Assembly (NCBI GenBank): GCA_947259235.1 | Contig: CAMYLL010000133.1 | Location: forward strand, 1 to 7,281 | DNA from: an uncultured Pseudodesulfovibrio sp. | Lineage (GTDB): Bacteria > Desulfobacterota > Desulfovibrionia > Desulfovibrionales > Desulfovibrionaceae | DNA: 7,281 nucleotides | Direction of reading: 5' to 3' | Shown here: positions 6,007-7,281 of the stretch, piece after piece | Layout: the number at the start of each line of letters is the position of its first letter | How positions within the stretch are numbered: position 1 is the first letter of the stretch | Program-made: the position numbers and the translations under genes | The notes under the pieces: model-generated | What the model saw: the letters and a program-made list of their open reading frames with translations, nothing else | What the model was told of the DNA's origin: nothing | The model's database searches: none

Positions 6007-7281
6007 ATGTACAATCCCGATGACCCGCCGACCGAGCCCGAAGACGTCATGACCGGGCTCGATTTCGAGTCGTCCCGGCAACGCTTCGATTACATGGTGA
6101 GGCGGATCGAGGAGAAACTCGAGGATTACGACGGGTACAACTTTTCCCTGCGTCAGGTGCGTGCGCTGAACATCTTCTTCGAGCTGGCCCAGGAGATGGG
6201 CGGGCGGGACATGTTCTATGCCGTGTGCATGATGATTCCCCGGGTGCTCTTCGGCCTGGAGAGCAGCATCTACCTGCTTGAGGACGAGGAGACCTTTATC
6301 CTGGCGGACAGCACGCAGGACCGGAACGCCATGGAATCGGTCCGCACATGGGACGACGAGCTGACCAATCGGGTGGTGTTCTCGGACGATCACCTCTATA
6401 TCCCCATTCCCTGCAATCCCCAGTACGCTGACCTTCTGCCTTTCAGTCCGCCCCACAACATCCTCGGCTGCTTTGTCTTCTCCTCCTGCGGGGATATGCA
6501 GGGGTATGAACGCCTGTTCATGGAGAAGTACGTCAACCGCGTGGGCTACCAGCTCCACCAGCGGATCATCCGGGCGCGCAATCGCGAGCTCCTGCGGTTC
6601 ATCAAGTCCATGGTCCAGGACATCGGCCACAACGTCATCGTGCCCAACATGTACTTCAAGCTCTACTTCAACCGGCTCAAGCGGCAGATCGAGGATCTGC
6701 ACGTGACCACGGAGCGCGTCCTGACCAACATGGTCCGGTGCGGCGACGCCCAGTGCGTGCACGAGGGCAACAGGCTGGCCCGCATCGCCGCGTCCATCGA
6801 GGCCCAGTATCAGGAGATATACCGTCACTACGAGACCACCTCCATGTTCCTGGAGACGCTGTTGCGCCGCCGTCACTTCGAGGAAGGGCGCTACGTGCTC
6901 GAAAAGCGCGAGGTGGACCTGCGCACCGCGGTGCTCGAACCCCAGCTGGCCCGGTATCGCCAGGCGCTGGAGGACCGGGACATCCAGATAGGCTATGTCA
7001 TGGGCGGCGCGCCGGACCAGGACGTGCGCATGGTCATGGATCGGGGGCTCATCGCCCAGGTCTTTGCCAACCTGCTGTCCAACGCGGTCAAGTACACCGC
7101 CCGGATTACCCTGCCGGACGGTACTACCGGGAAATTCCTGTCCTACGGCTGGCAGATGTACAAGGACTACTTCGGCCCGGACAGGCCCGCCGTGCGGCTG
7201 TGGGTGACCACCTCCGGCCCGCCGCTGGGCCTTGCGGATCCCATGACCGTGTTCAAGCCCGGCGTGCGCGCGGGCAACGTG
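6007..7281 (+). CDS. Soluble sensor histidine kinase, 3' end outside window
   Basis: The frame runs open from ATG 6007 through the window edge (425 residues visible). GGAGG (5998-6002) lies four bases upstream of the ATG. No membrane segment is seen, so the protein is probably cytoplasmic. Residues about 50-190 resemble a GAF-type sensor domain. A helix with the H-box follows: DIGHNVIVP (205-213), with candidate phosphoacceptor His208 and the usual Pro at +5, but Asn at +1 where Glu or Asp is normal. The second helix of the dimerisation domain is near 278-300. The ATP-binding domain begins with VDLRTAV (303-309) and has a clear N-box, NLLSNAVKYT (355-364). The expected G1 motif DxGxG is replaced by TTSGPPLG (401-408), followed by an F-box-like VFKPGVRAGN. 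The G2 motif lies beyond the edge. No response regulator is in the window. Whether it is a working kinase is uncertain. Confidence 0.85.
   Translation, partial: MYNPDDPPTEPEDVMTGLDFESSRQRFDYMVRRIEEKLEDYDGYNFSLRQVRALNIFFELAQEMGGRDMFYAVCMMIPRVLFGLESSIYLLEDEETFILADSTQDRNAMESVRTWDDELTNRVVFSDDHLYIPIPCNPQYADLLPFSPPHNILGCFVFSSCGDMQGYERLFMEKYVNRVGYQLHQRIIRARNRELLRFIKSMVQDIGHNVIVPNMYFKLYFNRLKRQIEDLHVTTERVLTNMVRCGDAQCVHEGNRLARIAASIEAQYQEIYRHYETTSMFLETLLRRRHFEEGRYVLEKREVDLRTAVLEPQLARYRQALEDRDIQIGYVMGGAPDQDVRMVMDRGLIAQVFANLLSNAVKYTARITLPDGTTGKFLSYGWQMYKDYFGPDRPAVRLWVTTSGPPLGLADPMTVFKPGVRAGNV

Noticed and set aside
5848..6876. 342-codon open frame on the minus strand
   Set aside because: It overlaps the corA end and the kinase gene in antisense. 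The + strand frame shows sensor, H-box and N-box features, while this one shows none.

Overview
The window is 7281 bases of GC-rich bacterial chromosome. It holds four complete protein genes, one gene cut by the right edge, and short intergenic gaps. No RNA gene, insertion sequence, CRISPR array or phage gene was seen. GC-rich codon use, an ACT-ACT-HAD type SerB and a soluble histidine kinase with an N-terminal sensor domain suggest a Gram-negative such as a Desulfovibrionales sulfate reducer (Desulfovibrio/Pseudodesulfovibrio). That assignment is an impression, not a proof.

Left part (1-382): no convincing gene. It contains an imperfect inverted repeat with two competing folds (28-109), four short T-tracts on the + strand and a 9-bp hairpin (306-328) just beyond the end of the first gene. 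Next, on the minus strand, come an exported ankyrin-repeat protein with an extra C-terminal beta-rich domain (383-2296), phosphoserine phosphatase serB (2594-3802) and an MscS-family mechanosensitive channel (3899-4741). The channel gene lies 96 bp upstream of serB in the same direction, so the two may be co-transcribed. The ankyrin gene is separated from serB by 297 bp and probably has its own promoter.

Right part: an 81-bp divergent region separates the channel gene from a CorA-family divalent cation transporter (4823-5875, + strand). It carries a good sigma70-like promoter for corA whose spacer holds a perfect 6-2-6 dyad, a candidate operator. After a 131-bp gap with a 14-bp perfect palindrome and a possible 9-codon leader ORF comes a soluble sensor histidine kinase (6007 to the edge). 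Its phosphoacceptor and nucleotide-binding motifs are partly degenerate.

Functionally the genes are a mixed set: serine biosynthesis, pressure release, Mg2+/Co2+ transport, an envelope protein-binding scaffold and a signalling kinase. The only clear arrangement is the back-to-back channel and cation transporter. No new multi-gene system is evident. The points most worth a second look are the altered kinase motifs, the dyad in the corA promoter, the exact 20-bp tandem repeat in the channel's pore helix and the domain pairing of the ankyrin protein.
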